This document shows, one piece after another, positions 8,360 through 17,869 of a stretch of DNA of 64,000 nt; the first letter of the stretch is position 1; each line of letters opens with the position of its first letter. Under the pieces are notes generated by a model. That model did not search any database. It had not been told where the DNA came from and was given only the letters and a program-made list of their open reading frames with translations. Both the position numbers and the translations under genes were made by a program. Origin of the DNA: Leptolyngbya sp. Cla-17 (GTDB lineage: Bacteria > Cyanobacteriota > Cyanobacteriia > Leptolyngbyales > Leptolyngbyaceae); assembly GCF_016807185.1 (NCBI RefSeq), contig NZ_JAEVYN010000002.1, positions 2,856,441 through 2,920,440 on the forward strand, read 5' to 3'.

Positions 8360-9637
8360 ATGAAGTCGCAAACTCTTCTTGAGGTACCATCAGGGGATTT
8401 GAAAGTACTTAGCTTATCTCATGCTCAGACGGCAGATAATAATGATTTTACCGAGTCAGATAAATTAGAGTTATCTTGTTCTATTTGGCTCTCTCTGGTG
8501 CTTCCAACTTACAATGAGTCCAGCAATATCAAGGATGTTGTCCAGTTATTGACTTCTTTACTTGATAAGGCTGAGCTAGTGAATAACTACGAATTGATTA
8601 TTGTAGATGACAATAGTCCAGACCAGACCTGGGAAGTAGCACAAGCTTTGATAGATGACTATCCCCATGTACGGGTAATGCGCCGTCAAGGCGAACGAGG
8701 GCTATCATCGGCTGTAATTCGAGGATGGCAGGCAGCAAAGGGAAATTTACTAGGTGTCATTGATGCCGATTTGCAGCATCCCCCAGAGGTGCTATTAAAC
8801 CTTCTAGATGCAATTGAGCAAGGAGCGGATCTTGCAGTTGCCAGTCGCCATATAGAAGGTGGAGGTGTAAGTGAATGGAGTATTGCCAGACGGTTTCTGT
8901 CACGTGGTGCCCAGCTTTTAGGTCTGATTGTATTACCCAAAGTAGTGGGTCGTATTTCAGATCCAATGAGCGGTTATTTTCTGGTACGTCGTCAGGCAAT
9001 TGCTGGACCAACACTAAACCCAGTGGGATACAAAATTTTGATTGAAGTGTTGGGTCGGGGGAACATTGAACACATAGCTGAAGTTGGCTATGTTTTTCAG
9101 GAGCGACAAGCAGGGGAAAGCAAGGTTTCCTGGGAGCAATATGTAGAGTACATTCTGCACCTTTTGAAATTGCGCTCACGAGGACGTATCGGACATCTAA
9201 GAGGGTATTTGAGATTTCCGATGGATCGGTTTATCCGATTTGGATTAGTAGGATTAAGTGGCGTTTTTGTAGACATGACGATGTTTTACTTGCTGAGTGA
9301 CCCAACAACATTGGCTTTGGGTCTTACTCGGAGCAAAATAATTGCTGCTGAGATAGCAATTATCAATAACTTTTTTTGGAATGACTTTTGGACATTTCGT
9401 GATGTATCCAGTCATCAAAAAGGAAACTATCAACGACTAAAACGGTTTATCAAATTCAACATTATTTGCCTAATGGGGTTGATTTTGAATGTCCTCATAT
9501 TGAACTTTTTCTTCAATGTCTTGGGTATCAATCGGTACGCAGCCAACTTAATAGCGATCGCGATCGTCACCTTATGGAACTTCTGGATCAACTTGAAATT
9601 GAGCTGGCGAGTAACTGAGGTGAAATCAAAGTATTAG
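8360..9637 (+). CDS. Dolichol-phosphate mannosyltransferase-like GT2 fused to GtrA
   Basis: A 425-residue two-domain protein. Residues about 46-280 form a family 2 glycosyltransferase, with VVLPTYNE-type start LVLPTYNESSNI, VDDNSPD (82-88) and DADLQHPPE (135-143), as in dolichol/polyprenyl-phosphate mannose synthase. Residues about 288-420 are a GtrA-like membrane domain with four hydrophobic segments, starting RFIRFGLVGLSGVFVD. The protein probably loads a sugar onto undecaprenyl phosphate and helps flip it across the membrane, feeding GT-C enzymes such as the one at 11002. Its stop codon TAG shares its G with the first base of the ISAzo13 element. Confidence 0.9.
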   Translation: MKSQTLLEVPSGDLKVLSLSHAQTADNNDFTESDKLELSCSIWLSLVLPTYNESSNIKDVVQLLTSLLDKAELVNNYELIIVDDNSPDQTWEVAQALIDDYPHVRVMRRQGERGLSSAVIRGWQAAKGNLLGVIDADLQHPPEVLLNLLDAIEQGADLAVASRHIEGGGVSEWSIARRFLSRGAQLLGLIVLPKVVGRISDPMSGYFLVRRQAIAGPTLNPVGYKILIEVLGRGNIEHIAEVGYVFQERQAGESKVSWEQYVEYILHLLKLRSRGRIGHLRGYLRFPMDRFIRFGLVGLSGVFVDMTMFYLLSDPTTLALGLTRSKIIAAEIAIINNFFWNDFWTFRDVSSHQKGNYQRLKRFIKFNIICLMGLILNVLILNFFFNVLGINRYAANLIAIAIVTLWNFWINLKLSWRVTEVKSKY

Positions 9638-10945
9638 AGACTTCCAATAAAAGATTAATCCATTAATGCTGATAAACTAGCCTGTGTCTGTCTCGTCATA
9701 GCCCTTATTGCAATGATTGAACTCAAGGACGCACTCAAAGCGCTCTATATCAAAACGGCTCAAAAGCTCAAAGGCACCGACCGCCGCCAATTTATGGCAG
9801 AAGTGGTCAAAGGACTTGGCATCGGTGGACAGAGCCAAGCTGAACAACAACTGGGCTGGAATCGTGGCACAATTCGCAAAGGGATGAGGGAGTTGACCAC
9901 TGGACAAGCAATGGTGGATGGATACAGTCGTAGTGGACGCAAGCGGGTAGAAACCCGGCTACCGCACCTACTTGAAGATATCCAAGCAATCGTGGATGCT
10001 CAGAGCCAAATTGACCCCAGTTTCAAGTCCAGCCGCTTATACACTCGACTGAGCGCGGCTCAAGTGCGCCAGCAACTGATTCTTCAGAAGGGCTACCCAG
10101 ACGAAGCGTTGCCGAGTGAAGAGACTATCCGCCAACGCTTGAACGAATTGGGATACCATCTCAGACGAGTCGCTCAGATTAAGCCCAAAAAGCGCATCGC
10201 TCAGACAGAAGCCATCTTTGAGCATCTGCATCAGGTGAATCAGCAAGCCGATGCTGAGCCTCATGTATTGCGCTTGTCAATGGATGCCAAAGTCGCGCTC
10301 AAGGTTGGAGAGTTTGACCGAGGCGGCAAAACGCGAGTCCCGACTGTGGCCTTAGACCATGATTTTGGCGAAGTACAGAGCCTAACGCCCTACGGAATTT
10401 TCTTGCCTGAGCACAATGAGCTATCGTTATTTTTCGTCTACTCGACACTTACGGCAGATTGTATTGTGGACTTGCTAGAACAATGGTGGCAGCGGGAAAA
10501 GGAGCGCTTTAGCTACATCCAAACCCTAGTGCTCAATCAAGATAATGGGCCAGAGAATCACTCTCGTCGCACGCAATTTATGAGGCGGATTATTGAGTTT
10601 GCTGACAAGCACAAATTGACGGTTCAACTGGCCTATTATCCGCCTTACCACAGCAAGTACAACCCGGTAGAGCGCAGTTTTGGCTGGCTAGAACAGCATT
10701 GGAATGGTAGTTTACTCGATTGTGTCGAGACAGTCGTGCGCTTTGCCGAGACGCTGAGTTTCAAGGGCAACCATTCAGCTGTTAGTTTGGTGAAACAGGT
10801 TTATGAGACTGGAGTCAAATTGTCTAAGCAGGCTATGGCAGAGACTGAGCAGCAAATTCAGCGACTACCAAGCTTGCCAAAGTGGTTTGTCGAGATTCGG
10901 GGCAAGTCGCCCTAGCTATTGGACTAATCTTTTCTTGGAGTTCTC
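9637..10945 (+). mobile_element. ISAzo13-family element, complete
   Basis: About 1.31 kb with imperfect 25-bp inverted ends: gagacttccaataaaagatt on the left, and gagaactccaagaaaagatt as the reverse complement of the right. A possible 3-bp duplication tta lies at 9634-9636 and 10946-10948. It sits directly after the GT2-GtrA coding region and does not change its stop codon. Confidence 0.8.
9713..10915 (+). CDS. ISAzo13-family transposase
   Basis: A 400-residue transposase. The N-terminal DNA-binding region has QAEQQLGWNRGTIRKGMREL. The RNase-H-like core contains VLRLSMDAKVALKVGEFDRG (first Asp), LVLNQDNGPENHSRRTQF (second Asp) and YYPPYHSKYNPVERSFGWLE (Glu). The NPVERSFGWLEQHWNG block is characteristic of this family. 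The length is usual and there is no interruption. Confidence 0.92.
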   Translation: MIELKDALKALYIKTAQKLKGTDRRQFMAEVVKGLGIGGQSQAEQQLGWNRGTIRKGMRELTTGQAMVDGYSRSGRKRVETRLPHLLEDIQAIVDAQSQIDPSFKSSRLYTRLSAAQVRQQLILQKGYPDEALPSEETIRQRLNELGYHLRRVAQIKPKKRIAQTEAIFEHLHQVNQQADAEPHVLRLSMDAKVALKVGEFDRGGKTRVPTVALDHDFGEVQSLTPYGIFLPEHNELSLFFVYSTLTADCIVDLLEQWWQREKERFSYIQTLVLNQDNGPENHSRRTQFMRRIIEFADKHKLTVQLAYYPPYHSKYNPVERSFGWLEQHWNGSLLDCVETVVRFAETLSFKGNHSAVSLVKQVYETGVKLSKQAMAETEQQIQRLPSLPKWFVEIRGKSP

Positions 10946-11001
10946 TTAGGACAATTTTAGCTTCTCGTCTGTTCAAACTTTAATGTTGAAGATTACTTCT
11001 A

Positions 11002-13275
11002 ATGAACATATCACTTCTGCAACACCTTTGGCAGTTCATCCTATTTCTTGTTATCCTCCTCGGTCCTGTCCCTACATGTCTCTGGCTAGTTTCAATTGCT
11101 CAGAGTGAGAAACATCAGTCAAGTTTAGCTCACGATATACTAACGGGTCTAAATTGCTGGTGCGCTGTGCAGGTCTTTGTTGCTCTTCTTTTAGGAGCCG
11201 TTGGTCAACTTTTTCTGGTTTCAGTAGTTGTACTTGAATTGGGCATTTTTATATTTGGAACAGCCCTATTTTTGTCGGTTAAGAAGCGCTTAACATTAGC
11301 TTCATTCAGAGATACTTTTAAACTTGAAGAGCGACTTACTAAAGCTGAGATTCTTATCATTACTTCTATACTTTTAGCTGCAATTATCTTAGTAGTAAAG
11401 TTGGCGACTGAAGTAATTATTAATTATGACTCTCTATGGTACCACCTTCCAACAATGGCAAGGTGGTATCAGGAGGGAAAATTTGTCAGCCTCGATGAAT
11501 TTTCAAGAACTGGCGAATGGGCTACAGACGCTATTGCGTACTACCCTTTTAACTGGGAGATCCTATGCACTCTCTTTGTAATGCCTTTCCGAGAAGACTT
11601 TTTGGTCACTTTACCAAACTTAATCTCATGGTTTATTCTTGGTCTGTCAGTTTATCTTCTCAGTACTAAGGTTGGAGCAGAAAGAATTTACAGTATTGCA
11701 GCGGCTGCATTGGTTCTAACAATTCCATTGATTATTCAACATGTGAATTCGCTGCATATTGATTTGCCCTTTGCAGCCTTTTTCCTGACAAGTTTATATT
11801 TTGCGATCTCCTACAGCCAAAATCGCTCGTTCGTGGACTTGTCTTCATTCTTTATAGCCATTTTCATGCTGCTTGGAATTAAACTGTCTTCGATTGGTTA
11901 TGCGGTCTTACCAATCACTATATTTCTATTTTTAGAAATTAGAAATACTTTCCTCTACAAAGTATCCTTTAAAGATGTACTAAATCAGTCCAGACTTGCG
12001 ATTCCTACGATCGTGGTCAGTATTTTAGGGGCATTGTTTATAGGATTTTATTGGTATCTAAAGAATTTTATTGAAGCTGGTAATCCTCTGGGCGACATTA
12101 AGATCAGTCTTGCTGGTGTTTTACTCTCTCCTGGGTCAATGGAGCTTTCTACTCTCCAGCAGACCAGTTTGGCAAATTTATTTCACTTTACGGATCTTTC
12201 CCATTGGAAGATTATGGTGCTGCAAGCAATTGTGCGATTGCAGGTACCTTTCTTGGCATTAGTCTTTCAAGCGCTTCTCCTACCAAAGCTTCTCCTGCCT
12301 AAACAGAGATTTACGTATGCCCCATTGTTGTTTAGTCTTTGTTGCTTCGTTCTAGTCGGTACAGGGTATTTATACTGGAAGACACCATTTACTGGAACAA
12401 ATCTTTTACCCCCCCTACCACCACAACCAATTAACCAGTACATCGGTCAACAAGCAAGATTCGCGATGCCATTCATGGGTATGCTAGGAGTTATTGCCGC
12501 TGTGACCGCTAGCAGCCTTCGTACTTCCAGTTATTTGGTGGCAGCGGTCGTTTTTGTAAGCAGTTTACTTGGAATTGTTAGTAGTACAGTTTTCGATATT
12601 ATTCGGGTATCGACCGCATTTAGAGGAGGTGTCGGGTGGGCAAGTGCTATTCTGGATGGTTTTAGGAGCAATCCTACGACTGCCGTTGATCAACTCCTTA
12701 AAATTGTTAGTAGTAACCTGATCAATGTGCTGATCTACATCTTGATTTACGTTATCGCTTTTGTCCTGCTTGTTTGGGGGGCATCACGATCGCGTGTTAA
12801 CAGGATACTAGCGGCAAAAGCAAGTCAACTATTTAACAGACCAAATCGATTTGCAATTATATCGATACTTCTTGGGCTGTTGGTGATTACCAGTTGGGGA
12901 GCGCGGGAAGCAAGAGACATTCACCGCAAAGAGGTTTACGGTGGCGTTTATGAATATATCGCAGGTAATCTGAAGCCGACTGAAACGCTGGGATATTTAT
13001 TGAGCTACCGCAGTTACTTTTTCTACGGGAAGCATTGGGAGCAAAAAGTTTTGTATGTACCGTCTCGCTCAGAATCGCTGTCTCAATGGGTAGATGATCT
13101 CAAACAACAGCAGGTTAGTGGTGTTGCAGTGGGTCCGTTGGAAGAAAAGATGGGATGGCAACCTCGGGAGGTTCGCTGGTTGGAAAACCCTGCTGGGCAT
13201 TTTACGCTTGTATTTGGTCAAGACCCTAAGAAAGAACCGACAATCTATCGACTTCAAAATGGACAGGGTGGGTAG
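11002..13275 (+). CDS. GT-C-type multi-membrane glycosyltransferase
   Basis: A 757-residue integral membrane protein with many hydrophobic segments across its length. After the second cluster of helices comes NYDSLWYHLP (141-150) followed by TMARWYQEG. This is the acidic loop motif that GT-C (family 39/ArnT-like) enzymes use to bind a polyprenyl-phosphate sugar on the outer face. The C-terminal tail after about residue 640 is soluble and probably periplasmic. It fits as a user of the lipid-linked sugar made by the protein at 8360. The stop is followed immediately by the end of an IS701-like fragment. The exact family is uncertain. Confidence 0.75.
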   Translation: MNISLLQHLWQFILFLVILLGPVPTCLWLVSIAQSEKHQSSLAHDILTGLNCWCAVQVFVALLLGAVGQLFLVSVVVLELGIFIFGTALFLSVKKRLTLASFRDTFKLEERLTKAEILIITSILLAAIILVVKLATEVIINYDSLWYHLPTMARWYQEGKFVSLDEFSRTGEWATDAIAYYPFNWEILCTLFVMPFREDFLVTLPNLISWFILGLSVYLLSTKVGAERIYSIAAAALVLTIPLIIQHVNSLHIDLPFAAFFLTSLYFAISYSQNRSFVDLSSFFIAIFMLLGIKLSSIGYAVLPITIFLFLEIRNTFLYKVSFKDVLNQSRLAIPTIVVSILGALFIGFYWYLKNFIEAGNPLGDIKISLAGVLLSPGSMELSTLQQTSLANLFHFTDLSHWKIMVLQAIVRLQVPFLALVFQALLLPKLLLPKQRFTYAPLLFSLCCFVLVGTGYLYWKTPFTGTNLLPPLPPQPINQYIGQQARFAMPFMGMLGVIAAVTASSLRTSSYLVAAVVFVSSLLGIVSSTVFDIIRVSTAFRGGVGWASAILDGFRSNPTTAVDQLLKIVSSNLINVLIYILIYVIAFVLLVWGASRSRVNRILAAKASQLFNRPNRFAIISILLGLLVITSWGAREARDIHRKEVYGGVYEYIAGNLKPTETLGYLLSYRSYFFYGKHWEQKVLYVPSRSESLSQWVDDLKQQQVSGVAVGPLEEKMGWQPREVRWLENPAGHFTLVFGQDPKKEPTIYRLQNGQGG

Positions 13276-13276
13276 T

Positions 13277-13670
13277 GTCAGGACTTACGCGGTTGGTGAG
13301 AGGGATAACCAGGGAGCAGCCAAGTACGATCGCACCGCCTCACGAACAATGCTGAGCTTAGACTCATAGCAACTGATGCCCGTATTAAACCAATGCATCT
13401 CCAGGCGCAAGAAGGCTCGAATGGCTAAACCAATATGGTTGCGTTGAGAACGCGAGGAACGCACTTGGGCTTTTTCAACCCCGCAGCACTGCTTTAAGCC
13501 GCGATGGTATTCTTCAATCGACCACTCAAACTCAGCCCACTGCAACCGTTGTAATTCACTCATTTTCAAGTCGTTAGTTGCCCAGTAGTCAATGTCGCCG
13601 TCTGGGGCAACAATCTTGAATACCTGGATGTCAGAAACCAAACCCAAATATGAGTATCCAGGATAATTAC
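13277..13670 (-). pseudogene. IS701-like transposase, C-terminal fragment
   Basis: The minus strand encodes the end of a DDE transposase: DIQVFKIVAPDGDIDYWATN, then FEWSIEEYHRGLKQCCGVEK with the catalytic Glu in the Y-(2)-H/R-(3)-K context, ending LAAPWLSLSPTA at 13285. The outer end near 13277 reads gtcaggacttacgcgg, typical of this group of ends. The 5' two-thirds of the gene are missing; the fragment abuts the intron-bearing IS1-like element at 13671. Any longer reading to 13755 would read into intron sequence. Confidence 0.8.
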
Positions 13671-13672
13671 GG

Positions 13673-15640
13673 GTCGAGTAGAGAGGGTTCCTCCAATGTT
13701 TAGGCTTGCTTTGTATTCCCCGTTGCTCTCCCCTTTCGGAATACGAGAGTGTCACACGATTTAGCCTTGCATCGTTGGAAACCTCCCCCTCACAGAAGCC
13801 TGCCTGCGGTTTTCCCGCACAAGCCTCTTCATTGAGCCATTCACCTGCTCTAATAAAGCGACACTAAGCGACCAGGTCTGGGGAGAGGATGCCACGCCAG
13901 ATAGCGTAGAAAGCTCTCCCAGCGAAAGCTACGTCGTTGACTCCGTCGATTCAGCCATTTGAAGACCAGCTTGTGAACTGCGTCTTCAAAGTGGTAGAGC
14001 GCATGACCGTTGTCGGTGACCCCAAAGTAGTTGAAGTGTCCGCGCAGCTTTTGCCCGATTGCTTGCCATAGCTGAGGCAGCTTATGAGCATTGCGTTTTT
14101 GCTGCAACCATTGATTGAGGGTGACTAACGCACGGCGAAATCGTTTCTTTGAAGTCTTGCGCTTTAATCGGGCTTTTCCGTTGCGACTCTTGCCCCAGTA
14201 ATGGGTGAACCCCAGAAAATCAAAGCTGGGGAATTTTCTCCCGTACTTGAGGGCTAGACCCGCTTGCCGCTTGCCGCAGGGAAGAAGTTGGGTTTTCTCC
14301 TCATTGAGGCGCAAGCCGAACTTCTCCAATCGCTTGGGCAGAACCCGCATGAATCGTCGAGCATCGTCCTCGAACTCAAACAAGGCAATGCTATCGTCCG
14401 CATACCGGATCAGAGCGCAGTAGCCTCGGCAGTGCTGGCGCACAATGGTGGTAAACCACTGATCTAGCACAAAATCCAAGAACACATTTGCAATGACGGG
14501 GGAGACTATCGAGCCTTGCGGGCTACCCAATTCATCCTGTACTACGCCGCCTAGGGTTTGGACTCCGGCTTTGAGCATTCGCGCAATCACCTGTAGGAAT
14601 CTTCTATCCCGAATCCGCAGGGCTAATACCTTGAGGATTTCCTGGTGCGGCATGGTGTCGAAGAATTGAGCCAGGTCTAGGTCTGCAATCCACCCAACGG
14701 GTTGCCCCATGACCTCCTGATGCAGTTGCCGCAGGGCATCATGACATCCTTTATGGGGTCGAAACCCATAGGAGTTACTGAGGAATACCGGTTCGTAAAT
14801 TGATTCTAAGACCCGACGAGTCATCTCCTGAACGATTTTGTCTTCAACGCAACTAATTCCCAGAGGGCGCAAGCTGCCATCTTCTTTGGGAATCTCGACT
14901 CGTCGTACCGCTTGGGGTCGATACGACATCTGGTTCAGTTTCCGGTGCAACCCCTGTAGATTTTCCTCCAGGTTCTGTCCGTACTCCGTTTTCGTCACTC
15001 CATCGATTCCAGGCGCTTTGTTGTCTAGCGACTGAAAGCAGGCTCGCAGATTCTCCACACTATAGTGGTGTATCAGGGCACTGAAGACAGTCCCTGGTTC
15101 TCTGTGAGCCCGTTCGGCTATCCGCTCGATTCCTGTTGTCACCATACTTCCACCTCTGAGTGTGGTTGATGTTGCCTTCGAGTGTTCGACCCAATGTGTC
15201 CCCCTTCGCTCCGTGGGCGTTACCCCACTTCTTCACTACTATGGGGACATCCGACTTCCCATGAATCGTTGAGCGTTCTTCCGGTTTGCCGGTTGTGCGG
15301 CTCTACCCCCCGATGGAGGAGTTCATGGGACCTCCCGAGTTCCCGACTCTACCTTGATGACGTGCTACGGTCTCCGACCCCGGTGGACCCTCCAGAACCC
15401 TGGCAGTTGGCTCTGTTGGTTTTGCCTTCCACAACACGAACTGTGTCGGCATCCACGTGTATGTCTAATTTCGGGGCTCAATCCCTTCACGCTTTCGCAT
15501 TGCAGCCCATCATCTCCCTGTGTACGCTTCACTGTCCTCGTTGCCGATGACAGCGCAACACTCGGTACTTGGTGCCTTGCCAAGGCTTCCCTGACCAGGT
15601 TCTTCCCCTGGTTGGCAGAGCCGAGCTTCGCTCGGCGCAC
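13673..15640 (-). ncRNA. Group II intron, copy 1
   Basis: A 1,968-bp self-splicing-type intron on the minus strand. The 5' end reads GTGCG at 15640. The 3' end, taken as CGAC at 13673, fits the usual AY ending. Domain V is visible at 13795-13830 as a stem-loop with a GAAA-type tip, and domain VI lies between it and the 3' end. The intron open reading frame is inside. It is identical over its whole length to the copy at 32538-34505. It lies in the sense direction relative to the IS1 transposase, downstream of its stop. The 3' boundary could shift by one base because both copies share an extra g. Confidence 0.88.
13850..15145 (-). CDS. ltrA: Group II intron reverse transcriptase/maturase
   Basis: A 431-residue intron-encoded protein. 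The reverse-transcriptase blocks include NKAPGIDGVTK (42-52), RRVEIPKEDGSLRPLGI, VGWIADLDLAQFFDTMPH with the first catalytic Asp, GSPQGSIVSPVIANVFLD and the active-site YADD (248-251). After about residue 300 comes a maturase domain X containing FDFLGFTHYWG and LNQWLQQKRNAHKLPQLWQA. No HNH endonuclease follows, as in the shorter intron proteins, so integration would need nicked or replicating DNA. It would bind its own intron RNA for splicing and mobility. The catalytic residues are complete. Confidence 0.95.
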   Translation of the reverse strand: MVTTGIERIAERAHREPGTVFSALIHHYSVENLRACFQSLDNKAPGIDGVTKTEYGQNLEENLQGLHRKLNQMSYRPQAVRRVEIPKEDGSLRPLGISCVEDKIVQEMTRRVLESIYEPVFLSNSYGFRPHKGCHDALRQLHQEVMGQPVGWIADLDLAQFFDTMPHQEILKVLALRIRDRRFLQVIARMLKAGVQTLGGVVQDELGSPQGSIVSPVIANVFLDFVLDQWFTTIVRQHCRGYCALIRYADDSIALFEFEDDARRFMRVLPKRLEKFGLRLNEEKTQLLPCGKRQAGLALKYGRKFPSFDFLGFTHYWGKSRNGKARLKRKTSKKRFRRALVTLNQWLQQKRNAHKLPQLWQAIGQKLRGHFNYFGVTDNGHALYHFEDAVHKLVFKWLNRRSQRRSFRWESFLRYLAWHPLPRPGRLVSLY

Positions 15641-15672
15641 TCGTCTTCTAGAGTTGTGGATCGCCCTTAGAT

Positions 15673-16425
15673 TTAGATGTCTAAGCCAAATTCATAGCGG
15701 TTGATGAATAGACCAATGACAGCATCATGCAACCAAGTGGACTTGGAAAAGCAAATCGTTTTTCGAGCCAGTCGTTTAATCCGAGTACGTAAGGTGAGAT
15801 GTTTACGTTCAATGGTTTGAGTATTGGCTTTACCAATGGTATGCACAGCAGGCTCAAGATGGCGTTCATAGGCTCCCCAACCGTCGGTATAGAACTGGGT
15901 GATGCCCAAATGGCGCTAACAAAACTTTGAGTTCTAAGAAGGCTATGTCTTTGTGATCTGATAATACATAAGCCAGCACCTCACCGGTATTATGGTCAAG
16001 AGCATGCCACAGCCAGCGTTGGTGCTTCTTGGATTGAACAAAGCTCCACATCTCATCGAGTTCAGCTTCTACGTCCTGCCATTGACACAACCGCACGATG
16101 GTTTGAGTGGGTTCAATCTCGGCTAAACGGGCTTCATTAATCGCCTTCAGGTGACGCTCTTTTTTTTAAGGCTTCGATCACTGTAGTCGGGCTGATTCTG
16201 AGGACTCTTGCTGTGTCACGAATCCCGCTGCCATTGAGTGCCATATCAACAATTTGCTGTTTGACTTCAGGCAGATAGACCTCGATAGCCATATGCTCGA
16301 ATGAAGGTGCTACGACGGCACTCCCTATTTCGACATTTGTAACGTTGTTTGCCTGCCCCAGAACGACCATGCTTAACCACATCATCACTGCCACAGTCGG
16401 GGCAAAGAACGGGTTCCAAAACCAT
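15673..16425 (-). pseudogene. IS1-like transposase of element A, decayed
   Basis: An InsA-like part starts MVLEPVLCPDCGSDDVVKHG with a zinc-finger CxxC. It shifts frame before LPEVKQQIVDMALNGSGIRD, a helix-turn-helix, and shifts again at an A8 run near 16164. The InsB-like catalytic part reads LCQWQDVEAELDEMWSFVQ, with a further frameshift around 15900 before YTDGWGAYERHL, ending NRYEFGLDI. At least two of the shifts are absent from copy C, so this copy is inactive. Confidence 0.85.
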
Positions 16426-16672
16426 ATACAAATTGAGGAAAAACGACCTGCCTGATTCTCCCCCATTTCCACACGTCTAGAACATTACCGATATATTTAA
16501 GAGGATGAAAACACCAACCGATCTCAGGATAGGACTGAAATATTTCAACTATCTTTTCAATTTTATTAATGGTGTAAAAATCATCTGAGTCGAGAAAGCA
16601 GATGATCTCTCCATGACTCGCAAGAAAACCAGCATTCAATGAAGATGCTTGTCCTCCGTTGCTCTTAAGAAT

Positions 16673-17869
16673 CAGGGTTATTTCATTCTAGACAGTAGGT
16701 GAGCATAGGGTCCAGAGTATGGAAGTCCATTCTCCCCCCTTTGATCGTGATGAGTACGCTTGCAATCGTAGAAGTATTTTCTCACCTACCCGACCCCCGC
16801 CGAGGCGCGGGCAGCCGTCATCAGTATGCCGTCTGTTTAGCCTTGTTTACCTTAGCGATCAGTGCAGGCTGTGGCGGATTTATCGCGATGGGAGATTGGT
16901 TAGAGGAATACCGTGAATCCCTGATTCTCCTGTTTGGGTCACCGAAACATGGACTACCATCCTATAGTACGATCCGTCGGGTGCTATTAACGCTGGACTA
17001 TCAATCCTACGGAGCTTGTATCTCAGAGTTCTTCACAATAGAACCGAAAGCGGGAGAAACGATCGCTCTTGATGGTAAGGTCTTACGGGGTTCTTACCAG
17101 ATTGAGACGAACGCGAGTACGACAGAATCTCATCCTGCGATTCAATTAGTCACGGCATACGTCGTGGAACGAGGACTGATCCTACCTCCCCAGCCCGTGG
17201 ATTGCAAAAGTAATGAAATTAAAGCGATTCCGCCGATCTTAGAGCAACTGGCAAAACGCGGAGTGGTGTTTGCTTTCGACGCTTTGAACACTCAAAAAAA
17301 ATATCTGCGCAAATCATCGACTCTGAAAACGACTATCTCGGCGCATTGAAAGGAAACCACGGCAATTTTTACGCTGCAATTACGGCACAATTTCAGTCCG
17401 AATCCCATATTAATTGCGTTGAAACGGGGCATGGTCGAGTCGAACGCCGAAGCGTCAGCTTGTGGAAGACCTGGGATGGGTTGCCCGGAGCAGAAGAATG
17501 GTCAGGATTACGAAGCATTATTCGAGTCAAGAGCTATCGGCACATCCTCAAGGGGCAATATATCTTGATTAAAAAGCCTGAAATCCGTTATTACATCAGT
17601 TCGTTAGACGAAACAGTCGAACAGTTTGGGCGACGGATACGGGATTACTGGCACGTTGAGAATAAAGTCCATCATGTGCGAGATGTGACTCAAGGCGAAG
17701 ATGGTTCTAGAATCCGAGTCAGCGCACTACCTGTCCTATTTGCCACTGCCCGGAATCTAGCCCTCAACCTCTATCGGGATGCCGGAGAAACTAATATGGC
17801 ACAGGCAAGGCGGAAAGCAGGTTATGGGCTGAAGTTGTTGAAGAAGCTATTTAGAATGAAATAACCCTG
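16673..17869 (+). mobile_element. ISAs1-family element
   Basis: A 1,197-bp element with perfect 18-bp terminal inverted repeats (cagggttatttcattcta at the left) and exact 10-bp target duplications tcttaagaat at 16663-16672 and 17870-17879. It is inserted in a GT2 gene. The matched duplications show a simple and fairly recent transposition. Confidence 0.95.
16750..17864 (+). pseudogene. ISAs1 transposase with a frameshift at an A8 run
   Basis: The first part reads VEVFSHLPDPRRGAGSRHQY, the N-terminal domain of ISAs1 transposases, then TIALDGKVLRGSYQ with the first Asp. The frame breaks at eight A residues around 17294-17301, inside DALNTQKK. Reading one base back continues ISAQIIDSENDYLGALKGNH and ends with IRDYWHVENKVHHVRDVTQG carrying the Glu. 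Family members are normally a single frame of about 370 residues. Either one A was lost or the run allows minus-1 slippage. The well-preserved second half argues that the defect is recent or tolerated. Confidence 0.82.

Larger units (their letters stand above)
13671..16489 (-). mobile_element. IS1-like element A, carrying group II intron copy 1
   Basis: The right end is intact in appearance: its reverse complement reads ggtaatgttctagacgtgtg. The left end is split by the intron: gg at 13671-13672, then the intron, then tcgtcttctagagttgtgg at 15641. Joined, this gives ggtcgtcttctagag, an IS1-type end. No target duplication is seen (left flank gataattac, right flank gatatattt). The element cuts the glycosyltransferase pseudogene at 16490. 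Its transposase is decayed. Confidence 0.75.

Noticed and set aside
13285..13755. A 156-residue minus-strand protein joining MTLSYSERGEQRG to a transposase tail
   Set aside because: The first 25 or so residues come from the 3' end of the intron, so the protein is an artefact of the junction. Only the transposase tail is real. The same false start appears at 32393-32620.
14205..15704. Several plus-strand reading frames across the intron and their copies at 33070-34590
   Set aside because: They lie opposite the reverse transcriptase or in structured intron RNA and repeat identically in both copies. None has a domain or ribosome site.
13671..16489. A target duplication around IS1-like copy A (gataattac and gatatattt)
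   Set aside because: Only six of nine bases agree and the left flank belongs to an IS701 fragment, so the resemblance is probably chance after rearrangement.
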